Of a stretch of DNA of 64,000 nt, positions 7,929-18,310 are shown in pieces; positions within the stretch are counted from its first letter, which is position 1, and each line of letters opens with the position of its first letter. A model generated the notes under the pieces. It was given only the letters and a program-made list of their open reading frames with translations, made no database searches and was not told the DNA's origin. A program made the translations under genes and the position numbers. The stretch comes from Massilia rhizosphaerae (GTDB taxonomy: Bacteria > Pseudomonadota > Gammaproteobacteria > Burkholderiales > Burkholderiaceae_D): contig NZ_JADKYX010000027.1 of assembly GCF_016093545.1 (NCBI RefSeq), positions 40,617-104,616 on the forward strand, written 5' to 3'.

Positions 7929-10900
7929 ATGTCATCCCCGATCCGCCCCGGCCTCCTGATCCTGCACGGCAACCAGATGGAGTTTCTGCGCGCCGCCGTC
8001 TTCGACTGGCTGCGCGCGAACCCGCTCGGGCCGCTGGAGGAAGAGATCATGCTCGTGCAGTCCAATGGCGTGGCCGAGTGGCTCAAGATCGCGCTGGCGG
8101 AAGAGCTGGGCGTGTGCGCGGCCACGCGCGTGGCGTTGCCGGCGCGCTTCCAGTGGGAAGCCTATCGCGGCATGCTGGGGCCGGAGCGGGTGCCGCGCCG
8201 CTCGCCGTTCGACAAGGATGCCCTCACGTGGCGCCTGATGCGCCTGCTGCCCGAGGTGCTGGACGGGGACACGTTCGCGCCGCTGCGCCATTTCCTGAAC
8301 GACGGCGACGCCGAGCGCCGCCTGCAACTGGCCGAACGCCTGGCGGACCTGTACGACCAGTACCAGGTCTACCGCGCCGACTGGCTCACCGACTGGGCCG
8401 AGGGCATCGACCAGCTGCGCCGTCCCGGCGGCGAGCCGCTGCCGCTGGCGCCGGACCAGTGCTGGCAGGCGCGGCTCTGGCGCGAGATCCACGCGAGCCT
8501 GCCGCCCGAGCGGCGCTGGTCCGGCCGCGCGACGATCCACCAGCAGTTCATGGCGGCCGTGCAGGAAGACCGCGCGCCGGTGCTGCGGCTGCCGCGCCGC
8601 GTGATCCTGTTCGGCATGTCGACGTTGCCGTACCAGACGATCCAGGCGATGGCCGGCCTGTCGCGCCACACGCAGGTCCTGATCGCCGTGCCGAACCCGT
8701 GCCGGTTCTACTGGGGCGACATCATCGAGGGCCGCGAACTGCTGCGCGCCGCGTACAAGCGCCAGCAGCACCGCAACGGCAGCGACCTGGCCGACGTCCC
8801 CGTCGAGCAGCTCCACGCGCACAGCCATCCGCTGCTCGCGAGCTGGGGCCGCCAGGGGCGCGACTTCGTGCGCATGCTCGACGAATTCGACAACGGCGAG
8901 GGCGCGCAATTCGGCAACCTGCGCATCGACCTGTTCTCGGACGACGAGCCGGACACGCTGCTGGGCCAGGTGCAGGCCGCCGTGCGCGACCTGCTGCCGC
9001 TGTCCGAACATCCGCACGTGCCGCCGCCGTCGTCGGATCGCTCGATCGAATTCCACATCGCGCACAGCGCCCAGCGCGAGGTCGAAGTGCTGCACGACCA
9101 GCTGCTGTCGTGGTTCGCCGAAGAACGGGAAGAAGACGAGGGCGGCGCCCTGCGCCCGCGCGACGTCGTCGTGATGGTGCCGGACATCGAGACCTTTTCC
9201 GCGGCCGTGCACGCCGTGTTCGACCAGCACAAGCGCAGCGACCCGCGCTACATCCCGTTCGAGATCGGCGACGTGAAGGACCGCAGCCGGAACCCGCTGC
9301 TCGTGGCGCTGGAATGGCTGCTGCGGCTGCCGCAGCAGCGCTGCCGCCAGAGCGAGGTGCGCGACTTGCTCGACGTGCCCGCGCTGGCCGCGCGCTTCGG
9401 CCTGGAGGATGCGGACCTCCCGATCCTCGGCCACTGGATCGAGGGCGCCAGCGTGCGCTGGGGCCTGGACCAGCGCCACCGCGCCGGCCTGGGCCTCGGT
9501 TCCGCGGGCGAGCAGAATTCCTGGCTGTTCGGCGTGCGCCGCATGCTGCTCGGCTATGCGACCGGCATTGGGGCCAGCTACCGCGACATCGAACCGTATC
9601 CGGAAGTGGGCGGGCTCGATGCGGCGCTGGCCGGTTCGCTGGCCGAGCTGGTGGAAGCGCTGCTGGCCTGGCGCGAGGACCTGGACCGGACGCTCGCCCC
9701 GATGGAGTGGGGCCGGTGCGCGCGCGCGCTGCTGGCCCGCTTCTTCCGCGCGACGAACGAGGAAGACCGCCTGATGCTGCACCAGCTGGAAGAAGCGCTG
9801 CAATGCTGGCTGGAGATCTGCGAGAGCGCGCTGTTCGACGAACCCGTGTCGCTGGCCGTGATGCGCGAGGCCTGGCTCGGCCAGCTGGACCAGCCGGCGC
9901 TGTCGCACCAGTTCGTGTCCGGCGGCGTCACGTTCTGCACCTTGATGCCGATGCGCGCCGTGCCGTTCCGCGTCGTCTGCCTGCTCGGCATGAACGACGG
10001 CGACTTCCCGCGCCGCGGCCATCAATCCGATTTCGACCTGCTGGCGCTGCCGGGCCTCTCGCGCCCCGGCGACCGCTCGCGCCGCGACGACGACCGCTAC
10101 CTGATGCTGGAAGCCGTGCTGGCCGCGCGCGAAAAGCTGTACGTCAGCTGGGTGGGCCGCAACGTGCGCGACAACACGGAGCAGCCGGCGTCCGTGCTCG
10201 TGGCGCAGCTGCGCGACTATCTCGCCGCCGGCTGGGACCTGGATCTGGCCGAACGCACGACCGTGCACGCGCTGCAGCCGTTCTCGCGCCGCTATTTCGA
10301 GCGCGGCGGCCTGCTCACGTATGCGGGCGAATGGCGGTCCGCGCATGGAGCCGACGCGGACCGCGCCGATGACGCGCTTGATGCCGATCCTCTGCCGCCG
10401 TTCGAACTGGACGAGGACTACCGCCTCACCCTGGGCGAACTGGCGAGCTTCCTGCGCCAGCCGGCGCGCTACTTCTTCCGCCGCCGCCTGGGCGTGACGT
10501 TCAACGACCTGGAAGTCGTCGGCGAGGACGAGGAACCGTTCTCCCTCGACGCCCTCGACCGCTATTTTCTGGAAGACACGCTGCTCGACGACAGCGGAAC
10601 CCCCGAGCAACCGGACGAGGTGCGCGAGGTGTTGGAACTGCGCGCGGCGCGGCTCGCGCGCGAAGGCGTGCTGCCGATCGGCCTCGTCGGCCGGCAATGG
10701 CAGCAGCAGCTCGTCGACGACCTCGTCCCCGTGCGCCAAGCGTGGCTCGCGCTCGGCGGCCGCTATCCGCGCCCGGCGCCGAAACTGGCGGTTGGCGTGG
10801 ACGTGGGCGGCTTGCGGATCGAGGACTGGATCGACCGCCTGCGCAGCAACGACGTCGAGACCGTGTGGCTGCTGCAGATGTCCTCGAAAGTCCTGGACCG

Positions 10901-11342
10901 CAAGGGCGAGCCGCGCGGCGACAAATTGATCGGCCCGTGGCTGCGCCAGCTGGCCGCCGCCGCGATGGGCGAGCGCGTCGGCGGCGTGCTCGTGGCGCGC
11001 GACGCCAGCCTCGCGCTGGCGCCGCTGGACCGCGGCGACGCGCTCGCGCAGCTGGAGACGCTGGTGACCTTGTGGCGCGCCAATCTCGACCGGCCGCTGC
11101 CCGTCGCCTGCAAGACGGCGCTCGCGCATTTCGGCGGCGGCGACGCGCGCGAGACGTACGACGGCGGCTTCGAGATCGACGGCGAAGTGATGGACCCGTG
11201 CCTCGCGCGCCTGTGGCCGGAATTCGCGCTGCTGCGCGCCGCCGGCGGCTGGCCGCTCGTGGCCGAGGCGTTGTACGGCCCGCTGGTCGCGTGGCTGAAG
11301 GACGGCGTGACCGTGACCCGCTTCGATGGAGACGCGCCATGA
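7929..11342 (+). CDS. recC: Exodeoxyribonuclease V gamma subunit RecC
   Basis: An 1137-residue RecC. The N-terminus LLILHGNQMEFLRAAVFDWL and the region MLVQSNGVAEWLKIALAEELG match the family, as does MPMRAVPFRVVCLLGMNDGDFPR in the middle. RecC is the catalytically inactive helicase-like subunit that recognises Chi and holds RecB and RecD in the RecBCD helicase-nuclease for double-strand-break repair. It is first in a recC-recB-recD operon and overlaps recB through ATGA. No strong ribosome site precedes the ATG at 7929, so the exact start is slightly uncertain. Confidence 0.95.
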   Translation: MSSPIRPGLLILHGNQMEFLRAAVFDWLRANPLGPLEEEIMLVQSNGVAEWLKIALAEELGVCAATRVALPARFQWEAYRGMLGPERVPRRSPFDKDALTWRLMRLLPEVLDGDTFAPLRHFLNDGDAERRLQLAERLADLYDQYQVYRADWLTDWAEGIDQLRRPGGEPLPLAPDQCWQARLWREIHASLPPERRWSGRATIHQQFMAAVQEDRAPVLRLPRRVILFGMSTLPYQTIQAMAGLSRHTQVLIAVPNPCRFYWGDIIEGRELLRAAYKRQQHRNGSDLADVPVEQLHAHSHPLLASWGRQGRDFVRMLDEFDNGEGAQFGNLRIDLFSDDEPDTLLGQVQAAVRDLLPLSEHPHVPPPSSDRSIEFHIAHSAQREVEVLHDQLLSWFAEEREEDEGGALRPRDVVVMVPDIETFSAAVHAVFDQHKRSDPRYIPFEIGDVKDRSRNPLLVALEWLLRLPQQRCRQSEVRDLLDVPALAARFGLEDADLPILGHWIEGASVRWGLDQRHRAGLGLGSAGEQNSWLFGVRRMLLGYATGIGASYRDIEPYPEVGGLDAALAGSLAELVEALLAWREDLDRTLAPMEWGRCARALLARFFRATNEEDRLMLHQLEEALQCWLEICESALFDEPVSLAVMREAWLGQLDQPALSHQFVSGGVTFCTLMPMRAVPFRVVCLLGMNDGDFPRRGHQSDFDLLALPGLSRPGDRSRRDDDRYLMLEAVLAAREKLYVSWVGRNVRDNTEQPASVLVAQLRDYLAAGWDLDLAERTTVHALQPFSRRYFERGGLLTYAGEWRSAHGADADRADDALDADPLPPFELDEDYRLTLGELASFLRQPARYFFRRRLGVTFNDLEVVGEDEEPFSLDALDRYFLEDTLLDDSGTPEQPDEVREVLELRAARLAREGVLPIGLVGRQWQQQLVDDLVPVRQAWLALGGRYPRPAPKLAVGVDVGGLRIEDWIDRLRSNDVETVWLLQMSSKVLDRKGEPRGDKLIGPWLRQLAAAAMGERVGGVLVARDASLALAPLDRGDALAQLETLVTLWRANLDRPLPVACKTALAHFGGGDARETYDGGFEIDGEVMDPCLARLWPEFALLRAAGGWPLVAEALYGPLVAWLKDGVTVTRFDGDAP

Positions 11343-14300
11343 GCCGGCTGCTCGACGCGTTGACCTTCCCGCTGCACGGCTCGCGCCTCATCGAGGCCAG
11401 CGCCGGCACCGGCAAGACGTGGACCATCGCCGCGCTGTACCTGCGGCTCGTGCTGGGCCACGGCGACGCAGACGGCTATACCCGGCCCCTGATGCCGCCC
11501 GAGATCCTCGTGATGACGTTCACCCGCGCCGCCACGCGCGAGTTGTCGAACCGCGTGCGCGAGCGGCTCGTGCAGGCGGCGGCGTGCTTCCGCGGCGAGG
11601 CCGACGCGGACGACCCCTACCTGGCGGCGCTGGCCGACGCGTACGGCGACGCGCAGCAGCGCCAAGTGGCCGCGCACCGACTCGTGCTGGCGGCGGAGAC
11701 GATGGACGAAGCCGCGATCTTCACCATCGACGCCTGGTGCCAGCGCATGCTGCGCGAGCACGCGTTCGACAGCGGCAGCCTGTTCGACGAAGAACTCGTC
11801 AGCGACGAGCGCGCCCTGTTCGAGGACGCGGCGCACGATTACTGGCGCCAGCACGTGTACCCGCTGTCGGGCAGCCTGCTGGCCAGCCTGTTGTCGTGCT
11901 GGAGCGACGTCGACGCGCTGAAACGGTCCGTGCGCGAGCTGGTGCAGCGCGCCGGGCGCCTCGACGACGGCGTCGAACGTCCGCTGGGCGACGTGATCCT
12001 CGACGCCGAGCGCGCGCAACGCGCCGAACTGGCGCGGCTGAAGGACGGCTGGCCGGCGCGCGCCGACGCGATGGAAGCATGGATCGCGGCGCAGCGCGGC
12101 GTGAATGCCAAGGCGTTCAACGGCAACAAGATGCGCCCGGACTCGCTGGCGAAAGCGTTCGACGCGCTGCGCCGCTGGGCCGGCGACCCGCAGGCGCACT
12201 ATCCGCAATTGACCGACGCCCTGTGGCACCGGCTGACGCCGGACGGCATCCTCGACGCGTTCAGCAAGGACTACGACACGCCGATCCCGGAGTGCTTCGA
12301 GCACACGGCGGCGCTGAAGGAAGGGCTCGACGCCATCTCTCCGGTGGCGCACGCGCTGCTGCGCCACGCCGCGTGCGCCATCGCGCACCGCATGGCGGAA
12401 CTCAAGCGCCGCAACCGCCAGTTCGGCTTCGCCGACATGCTGGTGCGCCTGAAGGATGCGCTGGAAGGACCGAACGGCGCGGCGCTGCGCCGGCGCATCC
12501 TCGACCAGTACCCGGTGGCGCTGGTCGACGAATTCCAGGACACGTCGCCCGACCAGTACCGCATCTTCGACCTGCTGTACCGCGTGGCCGACAACGAGGA
12601 GGCAGCCGGGCTGTTCCTCATCGGCGACCCGAAGCAGTCGATCTACGGCTTTCGCGGCGCCGACATCCACAGCTACCTGGCGGCGCGGCGCGCGACGGCG
12701 GGCCGCCACTACCAGCTGGGGACGAACTACCGCTCGACGCGCCAGCTCGTCGAGGCCGTGAACCAGCTGTTCCTGCACGCCGAAGGCCGGTACGCGGCCG
12801 GCGCGTTCCGCTTCCGCAAGGGAGAGGAGAATCCGCTGCCGTTCGAGGCCGTCGACGCGGCGGGACGCAGGCAGCGGCTGGTTGGCGTGGACGGGCCGTT
12901 CCAGGCGCTCGCCGTCGGCATGGCGGACATCGAGGACATGCGCGCGGACGACTACCGCGAATTCTTCGCCCAGCACTGCGCCGAGCACATCGTCCGCGTG
13001 CTGAACGACCCGAAGGCGGGCTTCGAAGACGACGCGGGCCGCTTCACGCGCCTGATGCCGGCGGATATCGCGATCCTCGTGCGCGACCGGCGCGAGGCCG
13101 CCGCCGTGCGCCGGGCCCTCGTGCAAAGGACGGTCGCCAGCGTGTACCTGTCCGACCAGGACTCGGTGGTGGAAAGCGACGAGGCGCGCGACGTGCTGCG
13201 CTGGCTGCAGGCCGTGGCGAACCCGCTCGACGTCACGCTCGCCCGCGCCGCGTTCGCGACCGCGACGTGCGCGCTGCCGCTGGCGCAGTTGGCGCAACTG
13301 GCGAGCGACGAACTGGCGTGGGAAGTGCGCGTCGAGCAGCTGAAATCCCTGCACCAGGCCTGGCAGCGCCAGGGCGTGCTGGCGATGCTGCGCCGCTTCA
13401 TCCACGAACTGGGCCTGCCCGCCAAGCTGCTCGGGGCGCCGGGCGGCGAGCGCCGGCTGACGAACCTGCTGCACCTCGCGGAGCTGCTGCAGGAAGCGAG
13501 CCGCGAGCTGGATGGCGAGCAGGCCCTGATCCGCTGGTTCGCCGAGCAGGTCGAAGGTGTGGGCGAGGGGGGCGACGAGCGCGTGCTGCGGCTGGAGTCG
13601 GACGCGGAACTGGTCAAGGTCGTCACCGTGCACAAATCGAAGGGCCTGGAATATCCGCTCGTGTACCTGCCGTTCGCCGTCACGGCGCGCAAGACGGACC
13701 GCCGCAACCGCGCCTTCTTCGAATACGTGGAAGACGACGGCGAGCGCCGCATCGATCTCGCCCTGTCCGACGCGGCCATGGCCGCCGTCGACCGCGCGCG
13801 CCTGGAGGAAGACCTGCGCCTGTTGTACGTGGCGCTGACGCGGGCCCGCCACTTCCTGTGGCTCGGCGTGGCCGCGGTGGCGGCGCGCAAGAAGGGCGAG
13901 AACCTGCTGCACGAATCGGCGCTGGGCTATCTGCTGACGGGCGGCACGCCGGTGCCCGCCGCCGCCGTGCGCGAGCGCTGGGAGGAACTGCGCGGCGGCG
14001 TGGCCGGCATCGAGGTGCATGCGCTGGCCAGCCCGGACGGCTGCACGCGGCTGCGCCGCGACGACGTGCGGCCGGACCTCGTGGAGCCGCCGCGGTTCGA
14101 CGCGCGCTTCGAGCGCAACTGGGCCGTCGGCTCGTTCACGTCGCTGACGAAGAACACGGTGGCCGCGGCGCCGCCCACACGCCCGCAGGAAGAAAACCTG
14201 CTGGAGGAAGACGACCCGGGCGTCGTGCCGGTCGCGCACAGCGAGGACGCGCCGTGGCACCGCTTCCCGCGCGGCGCCGGTCCCGGCAACTTCCTGCACG

Positions 14301-14977
14301 AGCAGCTCGAGTGGATGGCGAGGGAGGGTTTCGGCCAGGTCGACGAGGAAGAGTACCAAGCGCGAGTCGCGCAGCGTATCCGGCGCGCCGGCTGGGGCAA
14401 CCGCGAGGCCGATGCCCTGGCGTGGCTGCGCATGATCGCGGTGACGCCGCTGCCGCCCGTCGGCTGCGCGCTCGCGGACATCGAGGCGCCGCTGGCCGAG
14501 ATGGAATTCTGGTTCCCCAGCCGCCAGCTGGACGTGGCCGCGCTCGACCGCCTGTGCCGCCGCCGCATGCTGGGAAACACGCCGCGCCCCGTGCTGCCGG
14601 AGCGCCGGCTGCACGGCATGCTGAAGGGGTTCACGGACCTCGTGTTCGAGTGCCACGGCCGCTACTGGGTGCTGGACTACAAGTCGAACGCGCTCGGGCC
14701 GGGCGACGCCGCGTACACGCAGGCCGCGATGGCGGCCGGCATGGCCGAGCACCGCTACGACATCCAGGGCGCCATCTACATGCTCGCGGTGCACCGGCTG
14801 CTGCGCACCCGCCTCGGCGCCGCGTATTCGCCGCATGAGCACCTGGGCGGCGCCGTGTTCCTGTTCCTGCGCGGGATCGGCAACCCGGCCACGCACGGCT
14901 GCTATCTGCTGGAGCCGGACCTGGAATTGCTGGACGGGCTCGATCGCCTGCTGGGAAAGGACACGCATGACGCTTGA
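11339..14977 (+). CDS. recB: Exodeoxyribonuclease V beta subunit RecB
   Basis: A 1212-residue UvrD-type helicase-nuclease. Walker A is EASAGTGKT (residues 19-27). DExx box VDEFQDTSPDQY lies near residue 395, followed by GDPKQSIYGFRGAD. Motif V region VTVHKSKGLEYPLVYLP and motif VI LLYVALTRARH lie at about 760-830. The C-terminal nuclease domain carries GFTDLVF and WVLDYKSN, the metal-binding motif of RecB nucleases. It provides the slow 3'-5' helicase and the only nuclease site of RecBCD. The start at 11339 overlaps the recC stop by four bases, indicating translational coupling; the end overlaps recD by 11 bp. Confidence 0.96.
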   Translation: MSRLLDALTFPLHGSRLIEASAGTGKTWTIAALYLRLVLGHGDADGYTRPLMPPEILVMTFTRAATRELSNRVRERLVQAAACFRGEADADDPYLAALADAYGDAQQRQVAAHRLVLAAETMDEAAIFTIDAWCQRMLREHAFDSGSLFDEELVSDERALFEDAAHDYWRQHVYPLSGSLLASLLSCWSDVDALKRSVRELVQRAGRLDDGVERPLGDVILDAERAQRAELARLKDGWPARADAMEAWIAAQRGVNAKAFNGNKMRPDSLAKAFDALRRWAGDPQAHYPQLTDALWHRLTPDGILDAFSKDYDTPIPECFEHTAALKEGLDAISPVAHALLRHAACAIAHRMAELKRRNRQFGFADMLVRLKDALEGPNGAALRRRILDQYPVALVDEFQDTSPDQYRIFDLLYRVADNEEAAGLFLIGDPKQSIYGFRGADIHSYLAARRATAGRHYQLGTNYRSTRQLVEAVNQLFLHAEGRYAAGAFRFRKGEENPLPFEAVDAAGRRQRLVGVDGPFQALAVGMADIEDMRADDYREFFAQHCAEHIVRVLNDPKAGFEDDAGRFTRLMPADIAILVRDRREAAAVRRALVQRTVASVYLSDQDSVVESDEARDVLRWLQAVANPLDVTLARAAFATATCALPLAQLAQLASDELAWEVRVEQLKSLHQAWQRQGVLAMLRRFIHELGLPAKLLGAPGGERRLTNLLHLAELLQEASRELDGEQALIRWFAEQVEGVGEGGDERVLRLESDAELVKVVTVHKSKGLEYPLVYLPFAVTARKTDRRNRAFFEYVEDDGERRIDLALSDAAMAAVDRARLEEDLRLLYVALTRARHFLWLGVAAVAARKKGENLLHESALGYLLTGGTPVPAAAVRERWEELRGGVAGIEVHALASPDGCTRLRRDDVRPDLVEPPRFDARFERNWAVGSFTSLTKNTVAAAPPTRPQEENLLEEDDPGVVPVAHSEDAPWHRFPRGAGPGNFLHEQLEWMAREGFGQVDEEEYQARVAQRIRRAGWGNREADALAWLRMIAVTPLPPVGCALADIEAPLAEMEFWFPSRQLDVAALDRLCRRRMLGNTPRPVLPERRLHGMLKGFTDLVFECHGRYWVLDYKSNALGPGDAAYTQAAMAAGMAEHRYDIQGAIYMLAVHRLLRTRLGAAYSPHEHLGGAVFLFLRGIGNPATHGCYLLEPDLELLDGLDRLLGKDTHDA

Positions 14978-16907
14978 GCCCATCGACGCATCGGCATTCT
15001 GGGCCGAAGTGGAACGCCTGACGGAGGCGGGCGAGCTGCGCCGCCTGTCCGGCGTGTTCGCGCGCTTCGTCGCGACCCTGGGCACTGTCGATTCGATGCC
15101 GTTGCTGCTTGCCTCGCTCGTGCTGTCGGAGCTGGAAGGCCGCGGCCATAGCTGCCTGCTGCTGGACGACCTCGCGGGCGATCCGGCCGGGCTGCTCGGC
15201 TGGACGGACGAGGACTGGAAGGCGCTCGCGCGCGCCGCGAAGCCGCTGCCGCGCGGCGCGAAGGGCTGGGTCAACCAGCTGAGCGCCTGCGAGCAGGTGT
15301 GGCGCGTGGGCGACCTCGATTACGACCAGCCGCTCGTGCTGGACGAGTCGCGCCTGTACCTGCGCCGCTACTGGCGCGACGAAACGCTCGTCGCCACGTG
15401 CGTGCGCATGCGCGCGCAGGAGCGGCGCGACGTCGACATCGAGCAGGCCCGCACGTGGCTGGAAGCGCTGTTCGGCGCCCAGCGCGCGGGCGAAGCGCCG
15501 GACTGGCAGCGCATCGCCTGCGCCGTCGCGCTGCGCGGCGCGTTCGCCATCATCACCGGCGGCCCGGGTACCGGCAAGACGTACACGGTGGCGCGGCTGC
15601 TGGCGCTGCTGTTCGCCACGGCGCCGGATTGCGCGCGCCAGCGCATCGCGCTCGCCGCGCCGACGGGCAAGGCGGCGGCGCGCCTGAAGCAGGCGATCGA
15701 CAAGGCGCTGGGCGAGCTGGCCGACCGCGTGGGCGGCGCTCTGCCGCTGCGCGAGCTGACGAAGCGCATGGGCGCCGCCCGCACCCTGCACAGCCTTCTG
15801 GGCGCGCGGCCGGACACACGCAGCTTCGCGCACCACCGCGGCAATCCGCTCGACGTCGACGTGTTGATCGTCGACGAGGCGTCGATGGTGCACCTGGAGA
15901 TGATGGCGTCGCTGCTCGACGCGCTGCCCGCGGGCGCGACCCTGGTCCTGCTGGGCGACAAGGACCAGCTGGCGTCCGTGGAGGCGGGCGCCGTGCTGGG
16001 CGACCTGTGCCACGACGCCCAGGCCGGCCGCTACGACGCGGACACGCTGGACTATGTGCAGGCGGCCAGCGGCGAGGCGATCCCGGAACGCTATGTGGGC
16101 GACGGCGGTCCGCTCGCCCAGCAGACCGTCATGCTGCGCCACAGCCGCCGCTTCGGCGGCCCGATCGGCAAGCTGGCGCTGGCCGTCAACGGGGGCGACG
16201 TCGACGGCGCGGCCGCCGTGCTGCGCGCGCCGGAGGCGGCGGGCGTGCTGCGCTGGATCGATCACGCCCACCAGCACCACGTGATCCAGCTGGCCGTCGA
16301 CGGCTATCGTCCCTACCTGGAACTGCTGCGCGCCGGCGGCGCCGGCCATGCCGGCCACGAGGACTGGGTGCGCGCCGTGCTGCAGCACTTCGAAGCCTTC
16401 CGGGTGCTGTGTGCCGTGCGCGAGGGCGAGTGGGGCGTCGAGGGCTTGAACGACGCCATCGAACAACGCCTCGCGCAGGCGGGTCTTATCGTGCGCGGCG
16501 ATTGGTACGTCGGACGGCCCGTCATGGTCACGCGCAACGACTATCCGACCAAGACCTTCAACGGCGACATCGGCCTCGCGCTGGCCGACCCGGCCCGCCC
16601 CGGTTCGCTGCGCGTGTGGTTCCTCGAAGGCGACAACGTGCGCAGCGTGCTGGCCACGCGGCTGCGGCACGTGGAGACGGCCTATGCGATGACGGTCCAC
16701 AAATCGCAGGGCTCGGAATTCGCGCACACGGTGCTGGCGCTGCCGAAAGAGGGCGGCGCCGTGCTCGCGCGCGAGCTGGTCTACACGGGGATCACGCGCG
16801 CGAGCCGGCAATTCACGTTGACGACGCCGGCGCCGGCCGTGCTGGGCGACGCCATCCTGCGGCGCACGCACCGCGCCAGCGGCCTGCGGGGCATGGTTGA
16901 AAGATAA
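14967..16907 (+). CDS. recD: Exodeoxyribonuclease V alpha subunit RecD
   Basis: A 646-residue SF1B helicase. Walker A ITGGPGTGKTYTVARLL lies near residue 198, Walker B VDEASMVHLEMM further on, then LLGDKDQLASVEAGAVLGDL and the C-terminal motif AMTVHKSQGSEFAHTVLALP. RecD is the fast 5'-3' motor of RecBCD. The start at 14967 lies inside the last codons of recB. The gene closes the recC-recB-recD operon; the next gene begins 41 bp downstream on the same strand. Confidence 0.96.
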   Translation: MTLEPIDASAFWAEVERLTEAGELRRLSGVFARFVATLGTVDSMPLLLASLVLSELEGRGHSCLLLDDLAGDPAGLLGWTDEDWKALARAAKPLPRGAKGWVNQLSACEQVWRVGDLDYDQPLVLDESRLYLRRYWRDETLVATCVRMRAQERRDVDIEQARTWLEALFGAQRAGEAPDWQRIACAVALRGAFAIITGGPGTGKTYTVARLLALLFATAPDCARQRIALAAPTGKAAARLKQAIDKALGELADRVGGALPLRELTKRMGAARTLHSLLGARPDTRSFAHHRGNPLDVDVLIVDEASMVHLEMMASLLDALPAGATLVLLGDKDQLASVEAGAVLGDLCHDAQAGRYDADTLDYVQAASGEAIPERYVGDGGPLAQQTVMLRHSRRFGGPIGKLALAVNGGDVDGAAAVLRAPEAAGVLRWIDHAHQHHVIQLAVDGYRPYLELLRAGGAGHAGHEDWVRAVLQHFEAFRVLCAVREGEWGVEGLNDAIEQRLAQAGLIVRGDWYVGRPVMVTRNDYPTKTFNGDIGLALADPARPGSLRVWFLEGDNVRSVLATRLRHVETAYAMTVHKSQGSEFAHTVLALPKEGGAVLARELVYTGITRASRQFTLTTPAPAVLGDAILRRTHRASGLRGMVER

Positions 16908-16948
16908 TCCGTGCCAGAATGGGCGCATCGCCACCGTGAGGGCTGCGC

Positions 16949-17512
16949 ATGGAAACCGTCTGCACCATCGGCCATTCGAACCGTACGATTGAAGACTTCA
17001 TCGGCCTGTTGCGCCAGAACGGGATCGCCTGCCTGCTCGACATCCGGACGGTGCCGAAATCGCGCCACAATCCGCAATTCGGACAGGATCAGCTGGCCGC
17101 GTCGCTGGCCGACGCCGGCATCGAATACCGCTACTTGCCCGGCCTCGGCGGCCTGCGCCGGCCGCGCAAGGATTCGCCGAACACGGGCTGGCGCAACACG
17201 TCGTTCCGCGGCTATGCCGACTACATGCAGACCGGCGACTTCGCTGCCAACGTCGACGCCGTCATCGAACTGGGGCGCGAGAAGCCTTGCGCGCTGATGT
17301 GCGCGGAAGCGGTGCCGTGGCGCTGCCACCGCTCGCTCGTGGCCGACGCGCTGCTGGTGCGCGGCGTGCCCGTCGACGACATCATCGACGCACGCCAGCG
17401 CCGCCCGCACAAGCTGACGCCGTTCGCACACGTCGAGGGCTTGCGCATCACGTATCCGCCGGAGCCGGATTTGCTGACGCAACCCAAACCGTCCGGCAAG
17501 GAAACGACGTGA
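16949..17512 (+). CDS. DUF488 family protein
   Basis: A 187-residue soluble protein. METVCTIGHSNRTIEDFIGLL, LLDIRTVPKSRHNPQF and ALMCAEAVPWRCHRSLVAD are the conserved blocks of DUF488, whose members keep a Cys/His/Arg-rich core and have no established reaction. It follows recD on the same strand by 41 bp and may be carried on its transcript. It ends 27 bp before the convergent membrane-protein gene. Confidence 0.88.
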   Translation: METVCTIGHSNRTIEDFIGLLRQNGIACLLDIRTVPKSRHNPQFGQDQLAASLADAGIEYRYLPGLGGLRRPRKDSPNTGWRNTSFRGYADYMQTGDFAANVDAVIELGREKPCALMCAEAVPWRCHRSLVADALLVRGVPVDDIIDARQRRPHKLTPFAHVEGLRITYPPEPDLLTQPKPSGKETT

Positions 17513-17539
17513 CTCATGGCAAGGCTTCGACGTCGTGCG

Positions 17540-18310
17540 TCAAGGATGCGGTATCGGGTTACCGGCCTTGCACCAGTGGCGGGCAAGCGCAAAACCGAAC
17601 AGGGCGATGGGCACTTCCAACCAGAACGGCGTTGCCATACTCCATCGGTAGCCCCATTCGGGCAACTGCAGCGCTGTGAACAGTGCTGCGAACAGGAAAA
17701 GTTTCTTTGCTCGCTCCGGGTGCGACCGTATTGTCAAGATGGCGGCATAAAACGCACCGCAACCGACCAGTGCCGCCAGCACCAGGATTGGCGGCAGGGC
17801 GCCTGACCTGGCCAACTCTGGATACGCGTACGAATATCTGATCAAAACGGTCAGATGATTCGCAGCCAGACCAAGGAGCAACATCCTGTATAGATGGCGT
17901 CGGTCTGACTGTACCGGCGAACGACGCCTGGGCGATCGCTCGAACAGCCGTACCGTGAAATATATCAAGGCAAGGTAGTACAGCGCGTCAAAGAAGGTGA
18001 CGGGCACGTTGGGCCGGCCAAATAACTCGGACAGGCTGTTCGTCAGCAAGTAGCCCATACCAGCCAGTGCTTCAGTACGCATCAGGAACACGGCGCAACC
18101 GGTAGCCACTTGCACGACACAGGTGACGCCCCAGAGCAATAATACGTAGGCGGTCGTAATGCCCGCTATGGTATTCAACGGTGGGACCGCAGGAGCATCG
18201 TTGAGAACCATGAGGCCGGCCGCAAGCAGCATCAGTGCTGACAGCCAACAAATCGCAGAGATGATGTAGGCGGCCAGGTCGCGCTTGAGTGCAGGAGATT
18301 CGGTTGACAT
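17540..18310 (-). CDS. Six- or seven-segment membrane protein, unknown function
   Basis: A 256-residue integral membrane protein, not recognised. Hydrophobic stretches include SAICWLSALMLLAAGLMVL, TAYVLLLWGVTCVVQVATG, DALYYLALIYFTVRL, MLLLGLAANHLTVLI, PPILVLAALVGCGAFYAAIL, KLFLFAALFTALQLP and VPIALFGFALA, with short charged loops. Start MSTESPALKRD at 18310 is preferred; the frame runs on to 18412 but the extra residues (FKQTFQNAIIYCS) look like untranslated leader. Codon use and GC content look lower than in flanking genes, which may indicate later acquisition. No partner gene is evident. Confidence 0.7.
   Translation of the reverse strand: MSTESPALKRDLAAYIISAICWLSALMLLAAGLMVLNDAPAVPPLNTIAGITTAYVLLLWGVTCVVQVATGCAVFLMRTEALAGMGYLLTNSLSELFGRPNVPVTFFDALYYLALIYFTVRLFERSPRRRSPVQSDRRHLYRMLLLGLAANHLTVLIRYSYAYPELARSGALPPILVLAALVGCGAFYAAILTIRSHPERAKKLFLFAALFTALQLPEWGYRWSMATPFWLEVPIALFGFALARHWCKAGNPIPHP

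Noticed and set aside
10763..15274. Reverse-strand open frame of 1503 codons opposite recB and recD
   Set aside because: It is antisense to strongly supported recBCD genes and its translation is Arg/Gln/His/Val-rich with no domain. This is a common artefact of GC-rich codon use. Similar frames opposite recC, the exporter and the receptor were dropped for the same reason.
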